A DNA stretch of 57,544 nt, taken from positions 1-57,544 of the forward strand of contig NZ_JAIQUM010000031.1 in the NCBI RefSeq assembly GCF_020075705.1, given 5' to 3'. The position numbers were made by a program, and so were the translations under genes. The notes under the pieces were generated by a model, which saw only the letters and a list, made by a program, of their open reading frames with translations, had not been told where the DNA came from and searched no databases. Below, piece after piece: positions 17,474 through 25,309 of this stretch. Origin of the DNA: Metabacillus rhizolycopersici (lineage in GTDB: Bacteria; Bacillota; Bacilli; Bacillales; Bacillaceae). The stretch's first letter is position 1; each line of letters opens with the position of its first letter.

Positions 17474-17733
17474 AATAAAATAAAATTAGCAAAAATATCA
17501 AATATAACGATACTAATTAGTATCGTTATATTTGATATAGTGGCAATTAAACGAGAGGTGCTATATTTAAATTTAATTGTAAATGGTAAGGCAGATGTAG
17601 CAACAGGTAGTAAAAGTTCGATTATGATTGCATAGCGAAACATTTGATCATAGGGAAGGAAAAAATTATACCACCAACCCCAAAGTAGACCCAAACCATA
17701 TTGGAAAGTTAAAAATTTTACCTTATTATTCAT
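17474..17733 (-). pseudogene. Truncated 3' copy of an AEC transporter gene
   Basis: About 85 codons from KVKFLTFQYGLGLL to IFANFIL closely match the C-terminal third of the intact AEC transporter encoded at 1578-2480, in the same orientation. DNA similarity runs into the stop region, but the original stop is lost and the frame continues to 17398. The fragment's first ATG overlaps the end of the upstream regulator gene. The N-terminal two thirds are missing, so it cannot make a transporter. Confidence 0.85.
17495..17538. repeat. 44-bp perfect palindrome inside the AEC fragment
   Basis: Arms of 22 bases meet between 17516 and 17517 (TACTAA|TTAGTA at the centre). The corresponding part of the intact gene is not palindromic. 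It could now act as a terminator for the FCD regulator gene just upstream on the minus strand. Confidence 0.7.
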
Positions 17734-18368
17734 TTGTGACTTGAACTACTTAAAATGTGTAAGCAAAAATCTAAATCTGCTTGAAGATGGTTCTTCATCA
17801 GGAGTTCAGCTGCCTGCCCATCTCTAGCTTTAATGGCTTCATAAATCTCTTCGTGTTCATCATTTAAACGTGGGCGATTGTGGAGTACTACGGTCTTACG
17901 AAAAAGATAGATAATTGACTTCATTCTGTCTATTGTATCGATCATAATAGAGTTCCCACTGGCCTGAACAATAATCTCGTGAAAACGTTCATTAGCTTCC
18001 ATAATTTCGTTAATTGTTCCTTCTCTTCCAATATTAATACACTCTGAAAGTGTAGTTAAATCTTCCTCAGGCAAATAAGTTGCTGCTGACTGTGCTGAGA
18101 AACCTTCTAGAAGAATCCGTACTTGAAATAAATTACGCAAATCTTTCTCAGTAGGCTGGACAACCTTTTTATTTACGATGAGTCCTTCATATCCTAGTTG
18201 TCGAAGAGATTCCCTAATAGGGGTACGGCTATATCCTAAATCCGTTGCAAGTTTTTCCTCAACTATTTTCGTTCCACCTGGTATATCTCCATTTAATATC
18301 CTGTCACGAATCACTTCATATGCTTGATGATAAGCAGGGCGAGACTTTTCCTTGTTGTTTCGATTCAT
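17730..18368 (-). CDS. GntR-superfamily regulator, FCD (FadR) subfamily
   Basis: Protein of 212 residues. A winged helix lies at about 12-75 (AYHQAYEVIRDRILNGDIPG, then EEKLATDLGYSRTPIRESLR), followed by an all-helical FCD ligand domain. NERFHEII and the histidine of MKNHLQADL are among the likely metal/ligand residues. A longer frame reaches 18458, but the ATG at 18368 has GGAGTG seven bases upstream. It is divergent from the garR-like gene, with three GTATAC palindromes between them. FCD regulators usually sense small organic or sugar acids, which fits the neighbouring sugar-acid operon. Confidence 0.85.
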   Translation of the reverse strand: MNRNNKEKSRPAYHQAYEVIRDRILNGDIPGGTKIVEEKLATDLGYSRTPIRESLRQLGYEGLIVNKKVVQPTEKDLRNLFQVRILLEGFSAQSAATYLPEEDLTTLSECINIGREGTINEIMEANERFHEIIVQASGNSIMIDTIDRMKSIIYLFRKTVVLHNRPRLNDEHEEIYEAIKARDGQAAELLMKNHLQADLDFCLHILSSSSHK

Positions 18369-18460
18369 ATTGTTCACTCCTATATCCCACAACCTAATTA
18401 CCAATAATTTATCAAAAAAAGTAAAAGAAAGATAGGTTAAATAAGAGAATAACACCAAAT

Positions 18461-18508
18461 GTATACAAAAATAATAAAAATGTATACAAAAATATAATTA
18501 TGGTATAC
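18461..18508. promoter_or_regulatory. Triple GTATAC operator of the FCD regulator
   Basis: GTATAC occurs at 18461-18466, 18482-18487 and 18503-18508, exactly 21 bp apart (two helical turns). The first two have the context TGTATACAAAAATA. TATAAT at 18493-18498 lies between the second and third copies. Palindromes of this kind are typical GntR/FCD operators. Confidence 0.65.
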
Positions 18509-18530
18509 AATGATGTTCGTGAAAAGTTTT

Positions 18531-18544
18531 TGCGAGCGCATTCA
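18531..18544. promoter_or_regulatory. Possible cre site before the garR-like gene
   Basis: TGCGAGCGCATTCA matches the cre consensus at 12 of 14 positions. It lies just downstream of the triple operator. Confidence 0.35.
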
Positions 18545-18622
18545 TGAGACAACAGTAATCAAATTAATTAATTTTTTATATTGAAAATAAGGAATAATTA
18601 TCATAAGTTGGGAGGATTTAAT

Positions 18623-19516
18623 ATGACAAAAAAAATTGGTTTTATCGGTTTAGGGATTATGGGTAAGCCTATGGCATTGAACTTATTGTCAAAAGGATTT
18701 CAGGTGACAGTTAACGATCTTAATAAAGAAGCGGTACAAACATTGGTCGATTCAGGTGCTGTTGCTTCTGAATCTCAAAAGATGATTGGTGAAAGTTGTG
18801 AAGTTATTATAACTATGCTACCTGCTTCACATCATGTGAAACAAGTGGTTTTAGGTGATAATGGCGTTCTTAGTGGAGCAAAACAAGGTACTGTAGTTAT
18901 AGATATGAGTTCAATATCACCAGTGGTTTCAAAAGAAATTGCAGCAGAAGCAGCTAAAAAAGGTGTTGAAATGCTAGATGCTCCTGTAAGCGGAGGAGAA
19001 CCAAAAGCAATAGATGGAACGTTAGCCATCATGGTAGGTGGTAAGGAAGAAGTTTACGAACAGGTGAAGGATGTTCTACACGCAATGGGCTCAGATGTTA
19101 CATTGGTAGGTGGAAATGGAAGCGGAACTACGGCGAAATTAGCTAATCAAGTGATTGTTAATTTAAATATTGCTGCCATGTCAGAAGCCTTAGTATTAGC
19201 AGCTAAAGCTGGTATTGACGTCGAAAAAATGTATCAGGCAATTAGAGGTGGACTTGCAGGAAGTGCTGTACTAGATGCTAAAGTTCCATTAATCCTAGAC
19301 CGTAACTTCGTAGCTGGTGGAAGAATTGATATCAACTTGAAAGATATTACGAACGTTATGGAGACAGCTCATGATATTGGAGTACCAATGCCATTATCAA
19401 GTCAATTATTAGAAATTTTCCATGCTTTGAAGGTCGATGGAAAAGCAGCAGACGATCATGGTGGTATTGTTCAATATTTTGAAAGACTTGCGAATGTGGA
19501 AGTAAGGAGAGCTTAA
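18623..19516 (+). CDS. garR: GarR-like 2-hydroxy-3-oxopropionate (tartronate semialdehyde) reductase
   Basis: Protein of 297 residues of the beta-hydroxyacid dehydrogenase family. FIGLGIMGKPM is the NAD(P) loop, DAPVSGGEPKAIDGTL the substrate loop, and the catalytic lysine is in TTAKLANQ. QAIRGGLAGSAVLDAK and the C-terminal YFERLANVEV strongly recall E. coli GarR, which reduces tartronate semialdehyde to D-glycerate. L-threonate dehydrogenase (LtnD) is in the same family and is the main alternative. GGAGG precedes the chosen ATG. The stop overlaps the next start (TAATG), so the two genes are translationally coupled. Confidence 0.8.
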   Translation: MTKKIGFIGLGIMGKPMALNLLSKGFQVTVNDLNKEAVQTLVDSGAVASESQKMIGESCEVIITMLPASHHVKQVVLGDNGVLSGAKQGTVVIDMSSISPVVSKEIAAEAAKKGVEMLDAPVSGGEPKAIDGTLAIMVGGKEEVYEQVKDVLHAMGSDVTLVGGNGSGTTAKLANQVIVNLNIAAMSEALVLAAKAGIDVEKMYQAIRGGLAGSAVLDAKVPLILDRNFVAGGRIDINLKDITNVMETAHDIGVPMPLSSQLLEIFHALKVDGKAADDHGGIVQYFERLANVEVRRA

Positions 19517-20967
19517 TGATGAACACAATTAGTAGTACTGAGAAGAGATTAGTAAAAGATGTTTTTGATAATATACCAGCAGTAGATGTCAACGTTGTAA
19601 ATGACATGCTGGAAAAAGAATTACTTGACCTTAACAAAAAAATCATTGTGCTTGATGATGATCCTACAGGTGTTCAAACCGTTCATGGTATTTCCGTTTA
19701 TACTGATTGGTCAGTAGACAGCATTGAAAAGGGGTTTAACGAGGAAAACTCTATGTTTTTCTTACTGACAAACTCTAGAGGATTTACAGCAGCTGAAACG
19801 GAAAAAGCACATAAAGAAATCGCTTCAAATGCGTTAGAAGTTGCTAAGAAACTAGATAAGGATTTTATCATCATTAGCCGCGGTGACTCTACGTTAAGAG
19901 GTCATTATCCTCTTGAAACAAAGGTGCTAATGGAAACAATCGAATCAGGTTCTGACATTAAGTTTGATGGAGAGGTAATCCTTCCATTTTTTAAAGAAGG
20001 CGGCCGTTTTACTGTTGATAATATCCACTATGTCCAATATGAAGATTATTTGGTACCAGCTGGTGAAACTGAATTTGCGAAAGACAGAACATTTGGTTTT
20101 ACAAAGTCTCATTTAGGTGAATGGGTTGAAGAAAAATCAAATGGTGAATTCAAGGCTGAAAACACTACCTATATATCACTTGAAAGTTTAAGAGCGCTTG
20201 ATGTAGAAACAATTACAAACCAATTACTTGAAGTCACTGATTTCAATAAAGTAGTCGTAAACGCTGTAGACTATGTTGATGTAAAAGTTTTTACAATTGC
20301 CCTCGTAAAGGCAATAAAATCAGGTAAGCATTTCATGTTCAGAAGCGCAGCTGCTTTCACTAAGATAATAGGGGGAGTAAGTGACAAAGGCTTACTTACT
20401 AGAGCTGAATTAGTAGACGAAGAATCCAATCATGGCGGTTTAATTCTTGTTGGCTCTCACGTTAAAAAGACGACTGAGCAGCTAGAGGAATTAAAAAAAT
20501 GCGATTTCATTGAATTTATTGAATTTGATGTTCATCTTGTTTTACACCCTGAAAAGTTCGAAGCAGAAGTAGATCGAATCATTGAGGCATGTGAAAACTT
20601 TGTTCGTTCAGGTAAAACGGTAGCTGTGTATACAAGACGAGAAAGACTAGATCTTGGTGAAAATAAACAAGAAGAAGAATTAAAACTTTCTGTGAAAATT
20701 TCAGATGCCGTTACAAGTATTGTTCAAAGAATCAAAGTAAGACCTAGATATATTGTTGCTAAAGGTGGTATTACCTCAAGTGATATTGGAACAAGAGGTC
20801 TCGAAGTAAAAAGAGCAACGGTAGCTGGTCAAATTAAGCCTGGAATCCCTGTATGGTTTACTGGAGAAGAAAGTAAGTTTCCAGGAATTACATATATCAT
20901 ATTCCCGGGCAATGTAGGAGCTAAGACTACTCTAAAGGAAGCTGTTGAAATTTTAGATAATAAATAG
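19516..20967 (+). CDS. DUF1537-family four-carbon/acid-sugar kinase
   Basis: Protein of 483 residues. The signature DDDPTGVQTVHG is near residue 50, ISRGDSTLRGHYP near 120, and the C-terminal domain has KGGITSSDIG and the ATP-side FPGNVGAKTT. Known members (OtnK, LtnK, DtnK) phosphorylate 3-keto or hydroxy tetronates. No tetronate decarboxylase or isomerase is nearby; the next gene is a DHAP-type aldolase. The likely substrate is therefore an acid sugar whose phosphorylated form can undergo aldol cleavage. AAGGAG precedes the start. It is coupled to the garR-like gene. Confidence 0.85.
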   Translation: MMNTISSTEKRLVKDVFDNIPAVDVNVVNDMLEKELLDLNKKIIVLDDDPTGVQTVHGISVYTDWSVDSIEKGFNEENSMFFLLTNSRGFTAAETEKAHKEIASNALEVAKKLDKDFIIISRGDSTLRGHYPLETKVLMETIESGSDIKFDGEVILPFFKEGGRFTVDNIHYVQYEDYLVPAGETEFAKDRTFGFTKSHLGEWVEEKSNGEFKAENTTYISLESLRALDVETITNQLLEVTDFNKVVVNAVDYVDVKVFTIALVKAIKSGKHFMFRSAAAFTKIIGGVSDKGLLTRAELVDEESNHGGLILVGSHVKKTTEQLEELKKCDFIEFIEFDVHLVLHPEKFEAEVDRIIEACENFVRSGKTVAVYTRRERLDLGENKQEEELKLSVKISDAVTSIVQRIKVRPRYIVAKGGITSSDIGTRGLEVKRATVAGQIKPGIPVWFTGEESKFPGITYIIFPGNVGAKTTLKEAVEILDNK

Positions 20968-20993
20968 GAAAAGGTTTATCAGCTTGAAAAAAT

Positions 20994-21050
20994 AGAATAC
21001 GTATACGACTGCATCATTTTACAATGATGGTGTAAGTTCGTATGCGTTCC
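20994..21050 (+). other. Hairpin between the kinase and aldolase genes
   Basis: GAATACGTATACGA pairs imperfectly with TCGTATGCGTTC, with an inner stem GCATCATT/AATGATGG. There is no T-run. It also contains a GTATAC at 21001-21006, so it could be an mRNA processing structure or an internal FCD operator. Confidence 0.4.
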
Positions 21051-21187
21051 ATTAATTAGTATTTAGAAAACGAATACAACCGAATCTATGCCATTATAAA
21101 TAGATTTCAAGGAATAGCTAAGAGATTAGCACTCGCTTTTCTAAAACTCAATAGCGAGTTAAACATAATACTTATGGGGGATTAATA

Positions 21188-22024
21188 ATGTTAGCGAATA
21201 CAATCGATGTATTAAAGAATGCACAAAGTGGAAACTACGCTGTTGCAGCTTTTAATGTATATAACTTAGAAACCGTTCAAGCTGCTATAAACGTTGCAGA
21301 AAAGGAAAATCAGCCAGTTATTATTGCTTTAGGGGAACGTTACTTCCCTACAGTAGATGTTGAAGGGTTCGCTGCAATGGTTAAAGCAATGGCTGAAAAA
21401 GTTAGTGTTCCCGTTGCTCTTCATTTGGATCATGCTTATGAAAAAGAATCGATCATCCGAGCAATTCGATGTGGCTTTACATCCGTAATGTTTGATGGAT
21501 CAGCATATGATTTGGAAGAAAACATGCGCCGTACAAAAGAAATAGTGGAAATTGCTCACATGGCGGGTGTATCTGTTGAAGCTGAGATAGGGTCGTTAGC
21601 AAGAGGTGCATTCTCTGACGAAGAGGAAGGTGATGGAACGCTTACAGACCCACAATCTGCTAAGGAATTTGTTGCAGAGACAGGTGTAGATTTTTTAGCT
21701 GCTGCCATTGGAACTGTACACGGCATGTATAAGGGAGAGCCTAAAGTCGATCTTGACCTTTTAGAGAGCATTCGCCAAGCTATTGACGTCCCACTTGTTC
21801 TTCATGGGGGATCTGGAACACCTGATGAAATCATTAAAAAAGCTATACAATCGGGAATATGTAAAATCAATGTAAACACAGAAGTATCCATGGCTGCCGT
21901 TTCTCATTTACAAAACTATTTTGAAAAGAAACAAATGGAACATCTTTCTACGATTATGTCAGACATGCAACAATCAATGGAGCCTGTCATGACAAAATTC
22001 GTTAAGTTGTTTTCTAATAAATAA
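21188..22024 (+). CDS. Class II ketose-bisphosphate aldolase (FbaA/GatY/IolJ family)
   Basis: Protein of 278 residues, full length. HLDHAYE carries the catalytic aspartate and a zinc histidine, EAEIG and GTVHGMYKGEP follow, and LHGGSG and NVNTE bind the phosphate. These enzymes cleave ketose phosphates to DHAP and an aldehyde; IolJ cleaves 2-deoxy-5-keto-gluconate-6-P to DHAP and malonate semialdehyde. Beside a GarR-like reductase, the expected aldehyde is tartronate semialdehyde, so the substrate would be a 5-keto-6-phospho-hexonate (inference). GGGGG precedes the ATG. It could alternatively be a tagatose- or fructose-bisphosphate aldolase. Confidence 0.85.
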   Translation: MLANTIDVLKNAQSGNYAVAAFNVYNLETVQAAINVAEKENQPVIIALGERYFPTVDVEGFAAMVKAMAEKVSVPVALHLDHAYEKESIIRAIRCGFTSVMFDGSAYDLEENMRRTKEIVEIAHMAGVSVEAEIGSLARGAFSDEEEGDGTLTDPQSAKEFVAETGVDFLAAAIGTVHGMYKGEPKVDLDLLESIRQAIDVPLVLHGGSGTPDEIIKKAIQSGICKINVNTEVSMAAVSHLQNYFEKKQMEHLSTIMSDMQQSMEPVMTKFVKLFSNK

Positions 22025-22172
22025 CAAATTCGATAAGGTTATTACGATAGAAAAAAGGCGAAAAATGGTTCATATAGGAGTGCTAATTGGTTGATAATCA
22101 ATTGGTATTCCAGACCATTCAAAAGAATACTTATCATTGTTTTAACATAACTAAAAGAAAGAAGTGAAGAAA

Positions 22173-23495
22173 ATGCCAATAGTTTCTATCTGTATAGGGG
22201 TTGCCCTATTATTAGTATTAATGGTTATCTTTAAGTTAAACGCATTCATCTCTTTGATTATTGTTGCACTATTCGTAGGTATTTTGGAAGGGATGACACC
22301 ACTTGATGCGATGACATCTATCCAAAATGGTTTAGGTGGAACACTTGGAAGTCTCACGATGATCATCATTTTTGGAGCTATACTCGGTAAGTTGATGACC
22401 GATTCTGGTGGGGCTCAACGAATCGCGACGACACTTATTAAAGCATTTGGGAAAAAGAGAGTTCAACTAGCTGCCGTTCTTACAGCCTCTATCGTGGGAA
22501 TCGCCCTCTTTTTTGAAACAGGCGTAGTTGTATTGATTCCGTTAGTATTTACGATTGCTGCTGCAGCAGGTGTACCTATATTATACATCGGTTTACCTGT
22601 TATCGCTGCCCTTATCACGATGCATGGTTTTGTGCCACCGCACCCAGGACCAACAGCGGTAGCATCTGTTTTTGATGCGAATATAGGTAAGACTTTAATA
22701 TATGGGGTTATCATTGCGATTCCTGCCATAATTGTTGGTGGGCCATTATTTACGAAGCTGTTTAAGAAAGAAGATTTGGAAGTAGATATTCCAAAAGAGC
22801 TATTTAATCCTAAACAATTTAAAGAGGAAGAAATGCCTGGGTTTGTTACCAGTCTTCTTACATCCCTCATGCCAGTGATTCTGATAGCTTCTAAAGTATT
22901 TGTAGAAATTTTTATTCCTACATCACCGATCATGCCAGTGGTTGAATTTATAGGTAGTCCGAATGTGGCTCTTTTACTCTCTGTTATTCTTGCTATCTTT
23001 ACCTTTGGTCTTAATCGCGGTAAAAAAATGAACGAAATTATGCATTCCCTTTCAGAATCGGTTAGCGGAATAGCAATGATTTTATTAATCATTGCTGGTG
23101 GCGGTGCATTCAAACAAGTACTGATTGACAGCCACATTGATAAATTCATTGCTGATATCATGGCTGGATCAACGCTTTCTCCGTTAATTCTTACTTGGCT
23201 TATCGCTGCTATCCTAAGGGTAGCAATAGGTTCTGCTACCGTAGCTGGTATGACAGCCGCAGGGATTGCAGCACCTCTTGTCGGAGCGACAGGTGTAAGT
23301 CCAGAACTTATGGTTTTAGCTGCTGGTGCAGGAAGCATAACTTTCTCGCATGTAAATGATGCAGGCTTTTGGATTTACAAGGAATACTTTAACCTTTCAA
23401 TAGGCAAAACGATTAAAACGTGGTCTGTAATGGTTACGATTATTTCTCTAGTAGGACTAGCGGGTGTATTAGTTATAAATATGTTTATATCATAA
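22173..23495 (+). CDS. GntP-family sugar-acid:H+ symporter
   Basis: Protein of 440 residues with 12 or more membrane segments. GGTLGSLTMIIIFGAILGKL, HGFVPPHPGPTA and the later FSHVNDAGFWIYKEYF stretch are hallmarks of gluconate permeases GntP/GntT/GntU. The ATG at 22173 matches the GntT N-terminus (MPxV); an in-frame GTG at 22164 is the alternative. It is the last gene of the acid-sugar operon and should import its substrate, an aldonate or keto-aldonate. Confidence 0.88.
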   Translation: MPIVSICIGVALLLVLMVIFKLNAFISLIIVALFVGILEGMTPLDAMTSIQNGLGGTLGSLTMIIIFGAILGKLMTDSGGAQRIATTLIKAFGKKRVQLAAVLTASIVGIALFFETGVVVLIPLVFTIAAAAGVPILYIGLPVIAALITMHGFVPPHPGPTAVASVFDANIGKTLIYGVIIAIPAIIVGGPLFTKLFKKEDLEVDIPKELFNPKQFKEEEMPGFVTSLLTSLMPVILIASKVFVEIFIPTSPIMPVVEFIGSPNVALLLSVILAIFTFGLNRGKKMNEIMHSLSESVSGIAMILLIIAGGGAFKQVLIDSHIDKFIADIMAGSTLSPLILTWLIAAILRVAIGSATVAGMTAAGIAAPLVGATGVSPELMVLAAGAGSITFSHVNDAGFWIYKEYFNLSIGKTIKTWSVMVTIISLVGLAGVLVINMFIS

Positions 23496-23583
23496 TGAAA
23501 TTTGATTTGATTTTGAGTTAAATCTTGACTACGCTTATTCAATCAAATTTTTATGTGAAATGATGAATTAATATTGGATTAAA

Positions 23584-23616
23584 AAGAAAGAGTTCCTTTT
23601 CAAGAAACTCTTTCTT
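23584..23616 (+). terminator. Terminator after the GntP-type gene
   Basis: AAGAAAGAGTT pairs with AACTCTTTCTT, followed by TTATTT. A looser hairpin at 23498-23553 precedes it. Confidence 0.65.
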
Positions 23617-23640
23617 TTATTTACAATAGAAGAAATCCGT

Positions 23641-23685
23641 CAAAAAAACAGCCTTTGCTCAACTGGAGTAAAAGCTGTTTTTTTG
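23641..23685. terminator. Second terminator-like hairpin
   Basis: CAAAAAAACAGC pairs with GCTGTTTTTTTG across a 21-base loop. It is A-rich on one side and T-rich on the other, so it could act in either direction. Confidence 0.55.
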
Positions 23686-24173
23686 ATACGGGGGATTTTT
23701 GAACAGGATCACTAGTTTTCTAAAGTTATTTATGAAAGATGACAATAAAGGTGTGAAGTTTTTACTTAAACTACCATGTAATGATGTGATTTTCTTTCAT
23801 TTTCGTTGCTTATGGAGTTAATTTTCGAGGAATCATGAAGCTAAGTTCATCCATCAACTATTTGGAATTGCTACATAAGGCCTGATTCTATTAGGAAACT
23901 ATACGCCTCTTTCAAACAAATACAGTCTTTGCACTAGAACTAAATTTGTCACGTTTACATTATGACAAAACTTAGAGAACTAGAGCATGTAAATCTGATT
24001 TTCTAATGCTAGAATAAAATATGTAAGCGGGAACAAAATGAGAGGCTCATACGGATCTCAAAGGTATTGACCGATTCATTGTGATTAAAAATACGATATA
24101 GGGTTGGTATACCGTATATGAAAAGACAAATGTTATAAAGCTATAAAACTTATATATGTTGGAGGAATATAGA
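23686..24173. other. Intergenic stretch before the pentitol genes
   Basis: No coding sequence is evident. It holds a cre-like site at 24022-24035 and a GGTATACC palindrome near 24106-24113 that resembles the FCD operator core. Confidence 0.45.
24022..24035. promoter_or_regulatory. Candidate cre site upstream of the polyol dehydrogenase
   Basis: TGTAAGCGGGAACA matches the cre consensus at 13 of 14 positions. Confidence 0.5.
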
Positions 24174-25181
24174 ATGAAAGCATTAGTGATTGAGAGACCA
24201 TTTGAAGCAGTTATTAAAGAAGTTCCTTATCCAAAACCAGGTCCAAATGATGTAACGATTAAGGTTGAAAATGTTGGGATTTGTGGTACAGATGTTCATA
24301 TTTTCAAAGGTGAGTTTATTTCTCCATATCCAATTATCCCAGGTCATGAATTTTCAGGTGTGATTCATGAAGTCGGGGAAAAAGTGACGAAGTTCCAAGT
24401 CGGTGATAGGGTAACAGCGGATCCTTCTCTATTTTGCGGAGAGTGTGAATTTTGCTTAACAAACAGAGGAAACCAATGTGAAAATTGGGGAGCACTTGGA
24501 AATACAGTTAATGGTAGTATGGCGGAATATGTTAAAGTTCCTAGTAAAGGTGTTGTAAAAATACCTGATAAAATGTCATTTGAAGCTGCTGCATTTGTTG
24601 AGCCAATGGCTTGTGTTGTTCATGGTATGAATCGCCTGCAACTTCAAGTTGGAGATCGTGTGTTATTATTTGGTGCAGGAGCAATGGGACAACAGCTTGT
24701 GCAAGCAGTTAAAATGGCGGGAGCATCTGAGCTTGTTGTTACAGATATTTCTCAAGAAAAATTAGACTTAGCGTTGGAATGGGGAGCAACGAAGGGTGTG
24801 TTAAGCCAAAATCTTTTTGAAGAACTTGGACGGGACAACTATCCTTATGGATTTGATGTGGTAATTGATGCAACGGGAATTCCAGCGGTTATTGAACAAG
24901 CATTTGAATTTATGGGACCGAATGCAAAATATTTGCAGTTTGGTGTAACCCCTGAGAACTCAAGCGTGAAAATAGATCCTTTCAAACTATACAATAAAGA
25001 TTGGACAATATTAGGTTCAATGGCTATTAATCACACATTTTTACCTGCATTCCAATGGGTAAAAGAGGAAAGAATCAAAATTGACCACTTAATTTCAAAG
25101 AAAATTTCGTTAGAAGAAACAATTGACTTCTTAAAAGGACCAAGAAGTTCTGATATTTTAAAAGTTCAAATTAAATTATAA
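24174..25181 (+). CDS. Zn-dependent pentitol/hexitol dehydrogenase (D-arabinitol or xylitol dehydrogenase candidate)
   Basis: Medium-chain dehydrogenase of 335 residues. NVGICGTDVHIFKGEF and GHEFSG bind the catalytic zinc, FCGECEFCLTNRGNQCENW the structural zinc, and FGAGAMGQ the cofactor. ATG at 24174 is chosen because GGAGG lies nine bases upstream. With xylulokinase next door the expected product is D-xylulose, so the substrate is likely D-arabinitol or xylitol. Sorbitol dehydrogenase activity (fructose product) is the alternative. It is only distantly similar to the EltD-like enzyme at 4374. Confidence 0.78.
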   Translation: MKALVIERPFEAVIKEVPYPKPGPNDVTIKVENVGICGTDVHIFKGEFISPYPIIPGHEFSGVIHEVGEKVTKFQVGDRVTADPSLFCGECEFCLTNRGNQCENWGALGNTVNGSMAEYVKVPSKGVVKIPDKMSFEAAAFVEPMACVVHGMNRLQLQVGDRVLLFGAGAMGQQLVQAVKMAGASELVVTDISQEKLDLALEWGATKGVLSQNLFEELGRDNYPYGFDVVIDATGIPAVIEQAFEFMGPNAKYLQFGVTPENSSVKIDPFKLYNKDWTILGSMAINHTFLPAFQWVKEERIKIDHLISKKISLEETIDFLKGPRSSDILKVQIKL

Positions 25182-25220
25182 CTTGTAAGGTATTACAACG
25201 TTTTTAAAGTTGATTGCATA

Positions 25221-25269
25221 AGGAGGGTGTGCCAAAAGTATAAAATCATACTATAGGTACACCCTTCTG
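25221..25269 (+). other. Hairpin between dehydrogenase and xylulokinase genes
   Basis: AGGAGGGTGTGCC pairs with GGTACACCCTTCT (some G-U pairs), with an inner AGTAT/ATACT stem. No T-run follows. It probably protects or separates the two coding parts of one message. Confidence 0.5.
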
Positions 25270-25309
25270 ACATGGCGGACTAATAATGTTTTTGATGGAG
25301 GAAAATAAA

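Noticed and set aside
18623..22024. Reading the operon as a standard L-threonate/D-erythronate pathway (LtnD-OtnK-OtnC)
   Set aside because: The third enzyme is a class II DHAP aldolase, not the OtnC-type decarboxylase, no OtnI isomerase is present, and the reductase resembles GarR more than LtnD. Kept only as an alternative.
22463..23338. 291-codon open frame on the minus strand
   Set aside because: It lies wholly antisense to the GntP-type gene, has a composition typical of antisense frames to membrane proteins (Ala/Ile/Thr-rich) and no ribosome binding site.
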